Shown: positions 17,191 through 27,000 of the stretch, in pieces
How the letters are laid out: each line of letters opens with the position of its first letter
How positions within the stretch are numbered: position 1 is the first letter of the stretch
NCBI RefSeq assembly: GCF_028307215.1
Contig: NZ_JAQMHV010000004.1
Span: 1 to 64,000, forward strand
From: Falsirhodobacter sp. 20TX0035
GTDB taxonomy: Bacteria > Pseudomonadota > Alphaproteobacteria > Rhodobacterales > Rhodobacteraceae
Direction: 5' to 3'
DNA length: 64,000 nucleotides
Position numbers and translations under genes: made by a program
The notes under the pieces: generated by a model
What the model was told of the DNA's origin: nothing
What the model saw: only the letters and a program-made list of their open reading frames with translations
The model's database searches: none

Positions 17191-17730
17191 GTGACGCGGC
17201 TGAAGAAAACCGTCGTTCTTGTGGGCATGATGGGCGCGGGAAAGACCGCCGTGGGCACGCAGCTGGCGCGCCAGCTGGGCGTCCCTTTCCTTGACACGGA
17301 TCATGAGATCGAGGCCGCGGCCCATCGCACCATCCCCGAGATCTTCGCCCGCGACGGCGAGGCGTTCTTTCGCGCCCGCGAAACCCAGGTGCTGGACCGG
17401 CTGCTTCAGGGCCCGCCTTCGGTTCTGTCCACCGGCGGCGGGGCCTTTCTGGCCGAGGCGAATCGCGACCTGATCGACGCCTACGGCGTGTCGGTGTGGC
17501 TGAGCGCGGATCTGGAGACGTTGTGGCAGCGCGTGCGCAACCGCAACACGCGCCCCCTTTTGCGCACGCCGAACCCGCGCCGCACGCTGGCCGATCTTCT
17601 GACCGCGCGCGAAGGCATCTATGCCCGGGCCCGCGTCACCGTTCCCAGCGAGCGTGGCACCAGCGTGGAACGCACCGCGCAGCGCGTGCAGGACGCGCTG
17701 GCCGCCCATCCCGACGTCTTGGAGGATTGA
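17191..17730 (+). CDS. aroK: Shikimate kinase
   Basis: 179 residues from GTG 17191 (an ATG at 17101 in frame would add 30 unconserved residues). P-loop kinase: VGMMGAGKTAVG is Walker A, LDTDHEIE binds shikimate, STGGGAFL is the GGG shikimate loop, and RNRNTRPLL is the lid. It phosphorylates shikimate at O3 in the pathway to aromatic amino acids. One base separates its stop from aroB. Confidence 0.92.
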   Translation: MTRLKKTVVLVGMMGAGKTAVGTQLARQLGVPFLDTDHEIEAAAHRTIPEIFARDGEAFFRARETQVLDRLLQGPPSVLSTGGGAFLAEANRDLIDAYGVSVWLSADLETLWQRVRNRNTRPLLRTPNPRRTLADLLTAREGIYARARVTVPSERGTSVERTAQRVQDALAAHPDVLED

Positions 17731-17731
17731 G

Positions 17732-18826
17732 ATGAAGACCGTTCCCGTATCCCTCGGCCCCCGCAGCTATGACGTGCGCATCGGGCGCGGCCTGATCGAA
17801 ACGGCGGCGGAGCATGTCGGGCCGCTGCTGCGCCGCCCGAAGGTCGTGGTCGTCACGGATGAAAACGTCGCCGCCACCCAGCTGCCCGCCCTGCGCGCCA
17901 GCCTGAACGCGGCCGGCATCGCGGTCGAGGCGCTGATCCTGCCCGCCGGCGAAGGCACCAAGAGTTGGCCGCACTTCACCCGCACCGTCGAATGGCTGCT
18001 GGAGCAGAAGGTGGAGCGCCGCGACATCGTCATCGCGCTTGGCGGCGGCGTGATCGGCGATCTGGCGGGCTTTGCCGCCGCCGTGTTGCGGCGCGGGGTG
18101 CGCTTCGTGCAGATCCCGACCTCACTTCTGGCGATGGTGGACAGTTCGGTGGGTGGCAAGACCGGGATCAACACCGCGCAGGGCAAGAACCTCGTCGGCG
18201 CCTTCCACCAGCCCGCGCTGGTGCTGGCCGACATCGGCGCGCTGGACACGCTGCCCGAGCGGGAGTTCCGGGCCGGCTATGGCGAGGTCGTGAAATACGG
18301 CCTTCTGGGCGACGCCACCTTCTTCGAATGGCTGGAAACGAACGGTCCGCAGATCCGATCCAGCGACGATCTTCGCCTGGACGCGGTCGCCCATGCCCTG
18401 GGCATGAAGGCGGCCATCGTCGCACGGGACGAGACGGAGGAGGGCGAGCGCGCGCTTCTGAACCTCGGCCACACCTTCTGCCACGCGCTGGAAAAGGCCA
18501 CGGGGTATTCCGACCGTCTGCTGCACGGCGAGGGGGTCGCCATCGGCTGCCTGATGGCCGCCGACCTCAGCCGGAAGCTGGGGCTTCTGGGGCAGGAGGC
18601 GCCCTCGCGCATCGCGGCGCATCTGCGCGGGATGGGGATGAAGGCGTCCCTTTCGGACATTGCGGGCGAGCTGCCGGACGCGCAGGCCCTTCTGGCGCTG
18701 ATGGGGCAAGACAAGAAGGTGGTCGACGGCCGCCTGCGCTTCATCCTGATGAACGCGATCGGAGACGCCTTCATCGCCGACGACGTGCCCGCCGCCGCCG
18801 TGATCGAAGTGCTGGAGGGCCGCTGA
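17732..18826 (+). CDS. aroB: 3-dehydroquinate synthase
   Basis: 364 residues from ATG 17732 (GGAGG overlapping the end of aroK). An NAD- and metal-dependent enzyme that converts DAHP to 3-dehydroquinate, the second step of the shikimate pathway. Visible: ALGGGVIGDLAGFAAAV (NAD binding), PTSLLAMVDSSVGGKTGIN (phosphate and substrate), NLGHTFCHALE and HGEGVAIG (zinc ligands). It is cotranscribed with aroK. Confidence 0.95.
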   Translation: MKTVPVSLGPRSYDVRIGRGLIETAAEHVGPLLRRPKVVVVTDENVAATQLPALRASLNAAGIAVEALILPAGEGTKSWPHFTRTVEWLLEQKVERRDIVIALGGGVIGDLAGFAAAVLRRGVRFVQIPTSLLAMVDSSVGGKTGINTAQGKNLVGAFHQPALVLADIGALDTLPEREFRAGYGEVVKYGLLGDATFFEWLETNGPQIRSSDDLRLDAVAHALGMKAAIVARDETEEGERALLNLGHTFCHALEKATGYSDRLLHGEGVAIGCLMAADLSRKLGLLGQEAPSRIAAHLRGMGMKASLSDIAGELPDAQALLALMGQDKKVVDGRLRFILMNAIGDAFIADDVPAAAVIEVLEGR

Positions 18827-18868
18827 GCCCGCTTCCCGGCTTGATCTTCGATCGCCGTGGATTTAAGC

Positions 18869-18910
18869 GTCCCCCTGTACGGACGCAACTTTGTTGCGCA
18901 CAAGGGGGAC
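18869..18910 (+). promoter_or_regulatory. Hairpin covering the ribosome-binding site of the BASS transporter gene
   Basis: GTCCCCCT (18869-18876) pairs with AGGGGGAC (18903-18910), and inside it CGCAAC (18884-18889) pairs with GTTGCG (18893-18898) around a TTT loop. The right arm contains the AAGGGGGA Shine-Dalgarno of the gene starting at 18914. In the folded state the ribosome site would be masked, pointing to control of translation. It is also conceivable as an aroB terminator, but no T-run follows and it abuts the start codon. Confidence 0.45.
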
Positions 18911-18913
18911 ATC

Positions 18914-19837
18914 ATGGCGTTCATCGCAAGGCTTTCGGCCGTCGTCGGCAAGACATTTGCACTTTGGGTGATCGTGTTCGCGGTATTGGGCTTCCTGATG
19001 CCGAACACGTTCAAGCAGCTGACACCGTGGATCATCCCGCTTTTGGGCATCATCATGTTCGGAATGGGCCTGACCCTGTCCGTCAAGGACTTCCAGGAGG
19101 TGGTGCGCCGCCCGGTGGAGGTCGGGATCGGCGTGCTCGCGCAGTTCATCATCATGCCGCTGCTGGCGGTGATCCTGACCAAGATCATCCCCATGCCGCC
19201 CGAGGTCGCGGCGGGCGTGATCCTTGTGGGGTGCTGCCCGGGGGGAACGTCCAGCAACGTCATGACCTATCTGTCCAAGGGCGACGTGGCCCTGTCCGTC
19301 GCCTGCACCAGCGTGACCACGCTGCTGGCGCCTGTGGTGACGCCCTTCCTTGTGCTGATGCTGGCCAGCGAATACCTGCCCGTGGACGCGTGGAAGATGT
19401 TCCTGTCCATCGTGAAGGTCGTGCTGCTGCCGCTGGCCCTAGGCTTCGCCGCGCAGAAGCTGCTGCCGGCGGTCGTGCGGGCGGCTGTTCCGGCGCTGCC
19501 GCTGGTCAGCGTTGCGGGGATCGTGTTGATCGTGGCGGCCGTCGTCGGCGCCTCCAAGGGCGCGATCATCCAGTCGGGCCTGACCATCTTTGCCGTGGTC
19601 GTGCTGCACAACGGGCTCGGCTACCTGATCGGCTTCCTTGCTGCGCGCGCGTGCGGGCTCAGCCTCGCCAAACGCAAGGCCATCGCGATCGAGGTGGGGA
19701 TGCAGAACTCCGGCCTCGGCGCGGCGCTGGCCACGGCCTACTTCTCGCCGCTGGCGGCGGTGCCAAGCGCGATCTTCAGCGTGTGGCACAACATTTCCGG
19801 CGCGCTGGTGGCGAACTACTTCTCGCGCCGGACGTAA
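18914..19837 (+). CDS. Bile acid:sodium symporter (BASS) family transporter
   Basis: 307 residues from ATG 18914, with about nine to ten membrane segments. Family signatures: MFGMGLTLSVKDF near the first third, GVILVGCCPGGTSSNVMTYLSKGD (first crossover region), and EVGMQNSGLGAALATAYFSP (second crossover). It is a Na+-coupled importer of an organic anion; in bacteria substrates include pantoate, keto acids and sulfonates, and this one is undetermined. The hairpin at 18869-18910 may regulate its translation. Confidence 0.88.
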   Translation: MAFIARLSAVVGKTFALWVIVFAVLGFLMPNTFKQLTPWIIPLLGIIMFGMGLTLSVKDFQEVVRRPVEVGIGVLAQFIIMPLLAVILTKIIPMPPEVAAGVILVGCCPGGTSSNVMTYLSKGDVALSVACTSVTTLLAPVVTPFLVLMLASEYLPVDAWKMFLSIVKVVLLPLALGFAAQKLLPAVVRAAVPALPLVSVAGIVLIVAAVVGASKGAIIQSGLTIFAVVVLHNGLGYLIGFLAARACGLSLAKRKAIAIEVGMQNSGLGAALATAYFSPLAAVPSAIFSVWHNISGALVANYFSRRT

Positions 19838-19940
19838 TCGGGCCACCTGCTAAGAGTAAGTTTGTCGGGCGCCGGTCAATCACAGGTTGATCGGTGCCCG
19901 ACCTGTTGCTACCGTCGCGCTGCAGCGCAGCGAGGATGGC

Positions 19941-22577
19941 ATGGCAACCCGTTTCGGAAGTTCAGGCAACGACACCCTCAACGGCACCATTGACTCTGAC
20001 CTGATTTACGGAGGCCCCGACGCCACCGGTCAAGGCACGGGCAACGATGTCGTCAATGCCTATGGCGGGGCCGACACCGTCTATGGCGGTGACGGCGTGG
20101 ATGGCATCTTCGGAAATGAAGGCGCCGACAGCCTGTTCGGTGGCGCTGGAGTGGACTCGCTTTACGGCGGTGCCGCGGCCGACACGCTGTTCGGCGAGGC
20201 TGGCACGGACACTTTGGCCGGGGGAATCGGCAACGACCTTCTGTTCGGCGGCGCGGATGCGGACAGTCTGGACGGGGGTGACGACAACGACACCCTGATC
20301 GGCGGCGCGGGGGGCGACCGGCTGTTCGGCGGCGCGGGCTTCGACATCCTGGACTACAGCTCCTCGGCAGGCGGGGTGAACGTGTCGCTGCTTTCCGCCT
20401 TGCCCACAGGCGGGGATGCCGCGGGCGACACGATCGGTCTGTTCGAGGGCGTGATCGGGTCCGACCAGAACGACACGCTGACCGGCAATGCAACCGCGAA
20501 CGTCCTGTTCGGCGTGGAGGGCGATGACACGCTGACGGGGAATGACGGCAACGACACGCTGACGGGCGGCGCGGGGAACGATTCCATCGCGGCCGGAACG
20601 GGCGATGACAGCATTTTGGGCGGAGAGGGCGCGGACACCATCGCGGGCGGGGCGGGCATCGACACGCTGGACCATTCCGCCTCGGCCGCCGGGGTCAGCG
20701 TGGACCTGTCGGGTGGTGTCGGCACGGGCGGAACCGCCCAAGGCGATGTGGTGACGGGGGTGGAGGTTGTTCTGGGCTCGGCACAGGACGATGCGCTGAC
20801 CGGCACCGGCGCTGCGGAAACGCTGGTGGGCGGCGCGGGCGGCGACACGCTGATCGGCGCGGGCGGGGCGGACAGCCTTTCGGGCGGGGACGGCGACGAC
20901 GTCGCCTCGGGCGGCGCGGGCGCGGATCTGGTGCAGGGGGATGCAGGTCGCGACACGCTGGACGGGGGCGAAGGCCGGGACACCGTTTCGGGCGGCGATG
21001 ATGCCGACGTTCTGCAAGGCGGCGGCGGCGATGACAGCCTGAGCGGTGGGGCCGGCGACGACGTGCTGCGCGGCGATGCCGAGGCGGGCACCGGAACCAG
21101 CGGCACGTTTTCCTGGGCGCAGCAGGGCATCGGCACCAACGTCAACGGCGGCTTCACCCAGACCACGGCGGGGATGTCCATCGATTTCGGCTATTCCAGC
21201 CCGACCCAGACGCCGACCGCCACCATCACCAACACCCCCCAATTCGCGGGCACCGGGGCGCTGACGAATTCGGGCCTTCAACTGACCTCCACCGGCGCGG
21301 GGCCGGAGGTGGCGACGCTCACCTTCACCTCGGACACGGAGGGGGTTTCGGACGCGGTGGGAAACGTGGCGTTCCGCATCAACGACATCGATGCCGACCC
21401 CAGCACCTATGTCGACCGGGTGCGGGTGACGGCGTACGATTCGGACGGGAACGCGGTGCCGGTGACGCTGATCCCCGGCGGCAACGACACGCTGTCGGGA
21501 TCGACCGTCACGGCCGGCCCCGGCTCGGACGATCCGAACCAGGCGGCCGGCACGCTGGCCGTGACGATTCCCGGCCCCGTGGCGCGGATCGAGGTGGCCT
21601 ATGACAGCGCAGCCGGCACGGGGCAGCGCTATCTTTACCTGACGGATGTGAGTTTCGACACGCAGCCCGTCACGCCCGGCAACGACACGCTGGACGGCGG
21701 CGACGGCGATGACACCCTGTCGGGCGAGGCGGGCACGGATGTGCTGCTGGGCGGCGCGGGCAACGACCGGATCACGGTGTCCGGCACCGATACGGCCAGC
21801 GGCGGCGTGGGGGATGACCGTTTCGTGCTGGAAGGGCCGGAAGGTGCCGCCTCCGTGTCGGGGGGTGAGGGGTTCGACGTGCTCGACTTCGGCACCTCCA
21901 TCCCGGTTTCCCTCGAGGGCGCGGGATCGGAGGTCGTGGACGGGGTGACCTCCTTCTACGGCACGGCCGTCTTCGGCAACGGCGCGACGCTGCACTATGA
22001 AGGGATCGAGCAGATCATCTGCTTCACCCCCGGCGCGATGATCCGAACCCTGGGCGGGCTGCGGACGATCGAGACGCTGAAGGCGGGCGATCTGGTCGTG
22101 ACCCGCGACCATGGGCTGCAACCCATCCGCTGGATCGGCGAGACTACCGTGTCGGGGCGCGGCACCTTCGCGCCGATCCGCCTGCGCAAGGGGGCTGTGC
22201 CGGACCTGACCGCGGACCTCGTCGTCTCCCCCCAGCATCGCCTGCTGGTGGAAGGGTATCGCGCGGAGCTGCTGTTCGGAGAGCGGGAGGTGCTGGCCTC
22301 GGCCAAGCACATGGTGGACGATCGGCACGTGACGGTGGAGGAGACGGACCGCGTCACCTATATCCACATGCTGTTCGACGGACATGAGGTCGTCTATGCC
22401 AATGGTGCCGCCACGGAAAGCTACCACCCTGGCTCCTACGGCCTCGGCACGATCTGCCCGACCGCGCGGGCCGAGCTGCTTGCGCTGTTCCCGGACCTTG
22501 CCACGCTGCCCGGCAGCTATGGCAAGACGGCCCGCCGCGTTCTGAAGGGGTTCGAGACGCGCGCTCTGACCGGCTAG
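19941..22577 (+). CDS. Large RTX calcium-binding protein with C-terminal Hint_2 domain
   Basis: 878 residues from ATG 19941 (GAGGAT upstream). Residues about 1-375 carry three blocks of GGxGxD nonapeptides broken by two DxSxSAxGVxVxL strands typical of RTX surface proteins. About 380-585 is a beta-sandwich-like domain. A further RTX block (about 590-640) precedes the Hint domain starting at C694 (CFTPGAMIRT, LKAGDLVVTRDHGLQPIRWIG, LVVSPQHRLLV). There is no signal peptide, so type I secretion is likely. Hint may cleave or remodel the C-terminus. It converges on the CheB gene with two bases between stops. Confidence 0.88.
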   Translation: MATRFGSSGNDTLNGTIDSDLIYGGPDATGQGTGNDVVNAYGGADTVYGGDGVDGIFGNEGADSLFGGAGVDSLYGGAAADTLFGEAGTDTLAGGIGNDLLFGGADADSLDGGDDNDTLIGGAGGDRLFGGAGFDILDYSSSAGGVNVSLLSALPTGGDAAGDTIGLFEGVIGSDQNDTLTGNATANVLFGVEGDDTLTGNDGNDTLTGGAGNDSIAAGTGDDSILGGEGADTIAGGAGIDTLDHSASAAGVSVDLSGGVGTGGTAQGDVVTGVEVVLGSAQDDALTGTGAAETLVGGAGGDTLIGAGGADSLSGGDGDDVASGGAGADLVQGDAGRDTLDGGEGRDTVSGGDDADVLQGGGGDDSLSGGAGDDVLRGDAEAGTGTSGTFSWAQQGIGTNVNGGFTQTTAGMSIDFGYSSPTQTPTATITNTPQFAGTGALTNSGLQLTSTGAGPEVATLTFTSDTEGVSDAVGNVAFRINDIDADPSTYVDRVRVTAYDSDGNAVPVTLIPGGNDTLSGSTVTAGPGSDDPNQAAGTLAVTIPGPVARIEVAYDSAAGTGQRYLYLTDVSFDTQPVTPGNDTLDGGDGDDTLSGEAGTDVLLGGAGNDRITVSGTDTASGGVGDDRFVLEGPEGAASVSGGEGFDVLDFGTSIPVSLEGAGSEVVDGVTSFYGTAVFGNGATLHYEGIEQIICFTPGAMIRTLGGLRTIETLKAGDLVVTRDHGLQPIRWIGETTVSGRGTFAPIRLRKGAVPDLTADLVVSPQHRLLVEGYRAELLFGEREVLASAKHMVDDRHVTVEETDRVTYIHMLFDGHEVVYANGAATESYHPGSYGLGTICPTARAELLALFPDLATLPGSYGKTARRVLKGFETRALTG

Positions 22578-22579
22578 GA

Positions 22580-23569
22580 TCAGGCGCGGCCCGACACCCC
22601 GTTCAGCGCGGCCGACCGCAGGATGTCGACATAGCGCGTGAACTCGGCGGCCTTGCCGAGGAAGTCGTCCCGCGTGTGGGTGCGCCCGGCATCGCCCGCC
22701 TCCTGCGCCATACGTTCCATCAGCGTGACGCGTTCGCCGACGATGCGGAAGGCGACGCGCAAGGCCTCGTCAAGCGAGCCTTCCTGTTCGGCGGCCAAAG
22801 CCTCGGCCGTGTAGCCATGGCCGACCTGGCAGCGGAAACGCAGCGGGCCGCGATGAACCTCCGACATCACGCCGCCGCAGGAGGGGCAGGACACGGTGAC
22901 CGGGTTGGCGATCTGGGCGATCGTGGGCGACAGGCAGGGGCGGCCAAGGGCGATGTCGATCTCCAGCTCGATATCCGGGGGGGTGGGCACGGACGGCCCC
23001 GGAGGCTCCTCCACCAGCCGCGCCAGAAGCAGGCCCATATTGGCCGCGGGGCTGCGATAGTCGATGTCGCTTGCGGCCAGCGCCCCCAGCGGCATGTCGG
23101 GGGCAACCGCTTCGCCCGGGTTCTGGATCACGGTCAGGCCGCCGCACAGCTTGATCGCGGAAAGGCCGGCGGCCCCGTCGTTCAGGTTGCCCGACAGGAC
23201 GACCCCAATGGCTCCGGATCCGTAGCTGGACGCCATGGACCGGAACAGGGGGTCGAGGGCGGGGCGGCTCATGTTCTCGCGCGGGCCGCGGCCCAGACGA
23301 ATGCAGCCGTCCACCACCAGAAGATGGTGATCCGCCGGCGCCACATAGACATGCCCCGGAAGTGCCAGCACATTGTCCTGCGCCAGAAGCACCGGAAGCG
23401 TGCAGGCCGCCGCCAAACTGTTGTGAAGAAGGTCCTGCCCGCGCCCGCCCACATGGACGACCACGAAGATGGGGGCCGCAAAATCGGCCGGAATCTGCTG
23501 AAGGATCGTGCGTAGAACAGGAATGGCCCCGGTGGAGCCCCCGATGCCCAACGCGCGCTGTCCTGCCAT
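22580..23569 (-). CDS. Stand-alone CheB-type methylesterase with zinc-ribbon-like C-terminus
   Basis: 329 residues from ATG 23569 (GGGAGG upstream). Residues 1-185 are a CheB methylesterase domain without a receiver: GIGGSTGAI has the catalytic serine, VVHVGG the histidine and SGNLNDGA the aspartate. The C-terminal part has CPSCGG...FRCQVGH, a pair of Cys motifs plus His that could hold zinc, then a helical tail. It would demethylate or deamidate glutamyl side chains, with an unknown target since no chemoreceptor is nearby. It is third in the minus-strand signalling cluster with the hybrid kinase and receiver. Confidence 0.85.
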   Translation of the reverse strand: MAGQRALGIGGSTGAIPVLRTILQQIPADFAAPIFVVVHVGGRGQDLLHNSLAAACTLPVLLAQDNVLALPGHVYVAPADHHLLVVDGCIRLGRGPRENMSRPALDPLFRSMASSYGSGAIGVVLSGNLNDGAAGLSAIKLCGGLTVIQNPGEAVAPDMPLGALAASDIDYRSPAANMGLLLARLVEEPPGPSVPTPPDIELEIDIALGRPCLSPTIAQIANPVTVSCPSCGGVMSEVHRGPLRFRCQVGHGYTAEALAAEQEGSLDEALRVAFRIVGERVTLMERMAQEAGDAGRTHTRDDFLGKAAEFTRYVDILRSAALNGVSGRA

Positions 23570-23634
23570 GATCTCGTCCTCCCCTGCCGGTTCGGGTAAA
23601 CGTCGCGGCCGCGGTCCTGTTCCGCGGCCCGGCG

Positions 23635-24006
23635 TCAGCCGCCCTGAAGCACCCGGGTCAGCGCGTCGGCCAGGTTGCCGGGATGATAGGGCTTGCGGAT
23701 CAGCAGCCCGGACAGGCCCAGCCGCTGCAATTCGTCGGGCTCGTAGCCCGAAGCGATGATGGTCGGGATCTGTGCCGCCTTCAGCGCCTCGATGATGGGC
23801 AGGGCCGACACGCCGCCCAGATTGGCGTCCACGATGGCCGCGTCGGGCGGGGTGGACAGGCTGCCCAGCAGGGCGATCGCCTGATCCACATTGGCGGCCG
23901 GACCGACGGCCGCATGACCCATATCCTCGATGATGCATTCCAGATCCATGGCGATCAGGGCTTCATCTTCCACAAGGAACAGGGTCAGGGGCTTAGACGG
24001 TTGCAT
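23635..24006 (-). CDS. Single-domain response regulator
   Basis: 123 residues, one receiver domain: LFLVEDEALIAMDLE carries the acidic pair, AIVDANLGG the phospho-accepting aspartate, IIASGYEP the Ser/Thr switch position, and RKPYH the conserved lysine. There is no output domain. The start lies inside the end of the hybrid kinase gene (14-base overlap), so it is its cognate partner, a shape common for HWE kinases. Confidence 0.92.
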   Translation of the reverse strand: MQPSKPLTLFLVEDEALIAMDLECIIEDMGHAAVGPAANVDQAIALLGSLSTPPDAAIVDANLGGVSALPIIEALKAAQIPTIIASGYEPDELQRLGLSGLLIRKPYHPGNLADALTRVLQGG

Positions 24007-27000
24007 GATGGGGCGGCCTTTCTGCCGGAAAATCGATGACGCAGGAGAAGCCTTCCGGCGCGTAGCTGAGGGTGGCGGTGCCGCTCAGTTCCCGCGCCAC
24101 GCTGGTCAGAAGGCGGCCGCCGAAACCCCTGCGGGTCGGCGGGACAACCGTCGGGCCGCCGCTTTCCTTCCACGCGAAGATCAGGCGACGTTCGTCGCCG
24201 CTCTTGGTCCACGCCCAGTTCAGCGAGACGAGACCTGCGGCGGAGGACAGGGCCCCGTATTTCACCGCATTGGTGGCCAGTTCATGCAGCGCCATCGCGA
24301 AGGAGATGGTGGCGTTGGGCGACAGGAAGGCCGGGGGCCCGTCCAGCACTAGCTTCTGCTCCGCCTCGGACGAGAAGCTTTGCAAGGTGGCCGTCGCCAG
24401 TTCGCGCAGGTCCGATCCGCGCCAGTGATCTTGCGTCAGGATGCTGTGCGCGCGGGCGAGGGCTTCCAGCCGCTTGCTGAAGGAGTCCGTGAAGGCCTCG
24501 GGGCGGTCGGTTGACCGCAGGGTCTGGCGCGCGATGGACTGGACGACCGCCAGCATGTTCTTGACCCGGTGGTTCAGCTCCCCCACCAGAAGCTCACGCT
24601 CGTCGGTGTGACGCTTGCGTTCGGTGATGTCCTGGAACAGCACGGCCACACGGTTTTCATCCACGTTCGAAGCGCTGACCTCGAACCACTGGCGCACGAC
24701 GCCGTCCCACAATTCCAGCCGCTCCGTCTCGCCCGAGGCGAGCACCCGTTCGGCGAGGGTCCACCAATCCTGACGGGCCGAGGCGTGGCTGCGGGCCAGG
24801 TGCCGGGCCTTCAGTTCGGCCTGCAGAAGGCGATAGGCCGAGGGGTTGGCATCCAGGATCACGAAAGTCTTCGGCGTCCCATCCTCGTCCCGGATCGCCT
24901 CGGCCAGGATGTAGCCTTCGTCCATCGCCTCAAACAGGCGGCGATAGCGGTCCTCGCTTTGGCGCAGCCGCTCCTCGGCCTCGCGCCGCGCGCTGATGTC
25001 CACGAAGCTGAGGACAACGCCCTCGATCCGGTCGTCCACGGTGCGATAGGGGCGCAGCCGCATCATCAGCCAGCCCTTGGTGCGGGTGGCGACCTCGGCC
25101 TCGAACGGGGCAAGGTCGCGCAGCACGCGGGCGGCGTCCCGTTCCAGACCGTCATAGACCAGCTTGTGCGTGAAGTCCGAGATCGGCCGACCCACGTCGC
25201 TGTCGGTCACGCTGAACAGCTGCTCCACCGCCGGGGTCAGCATCTTGATCCGCAGCTTGGTGTCAAGGAACAGGGTGCCGATCTCGGTCGCGTTGATCAG
25301 GTTCTGCAGGTCGCTGTGGGCCGAGGCGATGGTGTCCAGCTTCGTCTTCAGCTCGCTGTTGACGGTGGACAGCTCCTCGTTGATGGATTGCAGCTCCTCC
25401 TTGCTGGTTTCCAGCTCCTCGGCGGTCGAACGATACTCCTCGTTGATGGACTGGAGTTCCTCGTTCGCGACCCGCAGCTCCTGGATGGCGCTTTCATGTT
25501 CGCGCCGGCTGGTGCTCAGCCGTTCCTGGGTGATGCGCAGTTCTTCCTCAACCCGGCGCAGGTGGTCGATGCCGGGGGAGGATTCGTCGACCACCGCGGT
25601 CGCCTCGGTCACCGGGCCTCCGTCCATGAACAGCACGAGCGACTGCGGCGCGCCGCGTTCGTCGGACACGTGCCGGGACACGTGCATCACCACGCGGCGG
25701 CCGGCCCCATCGAAGGCCACCGCCACGGGAAGCGTCAGCGTCGCCTCCTTCGCGTCCAGCGCCCGGTGCAGGGCGCGGCGCAATTCGGCCCGCAGCTCGG
25801 GCAGGACGATGTCGGGCAGGAAGTTGCTGAGCGGGCCTTCCGGCGGGCGGATGTAGCGGCCCGCATTGCGCGACAGGTTCAGGACGCGGTGCTCCTCGTC
25901 CACCAAGGCGCTTGGCGGGGCGCTTTCCTCCAGTGCAGCCTTGTGGATCAGGGGCGGCACAAAGGCCGCACGTTCACGCAGGTCCAGCGCGGGGCGCGGC
26001 AGGGGCGAATAGGGCTGATGTTCGCGCGGCAGCTGGGTCAGCATCTCGCCCCGCCGGTCCACACGGGGCTTGGCCAGATAGACGCGCGCCTCGCGGTCGC
26101 AGGCGGTGAAGAATTCGGGCCGCGTGTCGATGCTTTCGGCCGAACCAAGGAACAGGTAGGCCCGGGGCCGCAGCGCGTAATGGAACAGCGCCAGAAGCTG
26201 GCGTTGCATGTCGCGTTCCAGATAGATCAGCAGGTTCCGGCAGGTCACAAGGTCGATATGCATGAAGGGCGGATCCTTCAGCGCGCTGTGATGGGCGAAC
26301 AGCACCATGTCGCGCACTTCCTTGCGGATGCGGTAATGGCTGCCATCGTCCACAAAGAATCGCCGCAGCCGGTCCTCGGACACGTCGGCCTCGATGCTTT
26401 TCGGATAGCGGCCTTCGCGGGCGGTCGCCAGCGCGCCATCGTCCAGATCGGTCGCGAAGATCTGGATGTTGGGGGTGACCTGCCGCCGCTCCGCCTCTTC
26501 CAGCATCAGGATGGCGAGGCTGTAGGCTTCCTCGCCCGTGGCGCAGCCCACGGACCACAGGCGCAGCTTCTGGTCGCCCACAAGGCTGTCGAACAGCGGG
26601 ACGATCGCCTCCTTCAACAGCGCGTCGAACGCGGTGGGGTCGCGGAAGAACGCCGTGACCGAGATCAGGAGGTCGCCGAACAGATCCTGCGCCTCCTCCG
26701 GATTCTCGCGCAGATAGTCGGCATAGGCGGCCAGGCTGATCATCCGGTTGACCTGCATGCGGCGGGTCACACGGCGCAGAACGGTCGCGCGCTTGTAGGA
26801 CGAAAAGTCGTAGCCGGTGCGGGCATGAAGGAAACTCAGGATGCGGCGCAGGTCGTCCTCGGCCTCACCCTCGCCGATCCGGCGCAGGGCTTCCTTGCTT
26901 TGGCTGACCTCGGCGATCCGGTCCACCATCTTGTCGATCGGTTCGACGAAATCGGCCACGCCGCTGGCGATGGCGCTGCGCGGCATCATGGAAAATTCGG

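Noticed and set aside
19962-22427. An 821-codon minus-strand frame opposite the RTX-Hint gene
   Set aside because: Mirror of the repetitive RTX codons; no family features.
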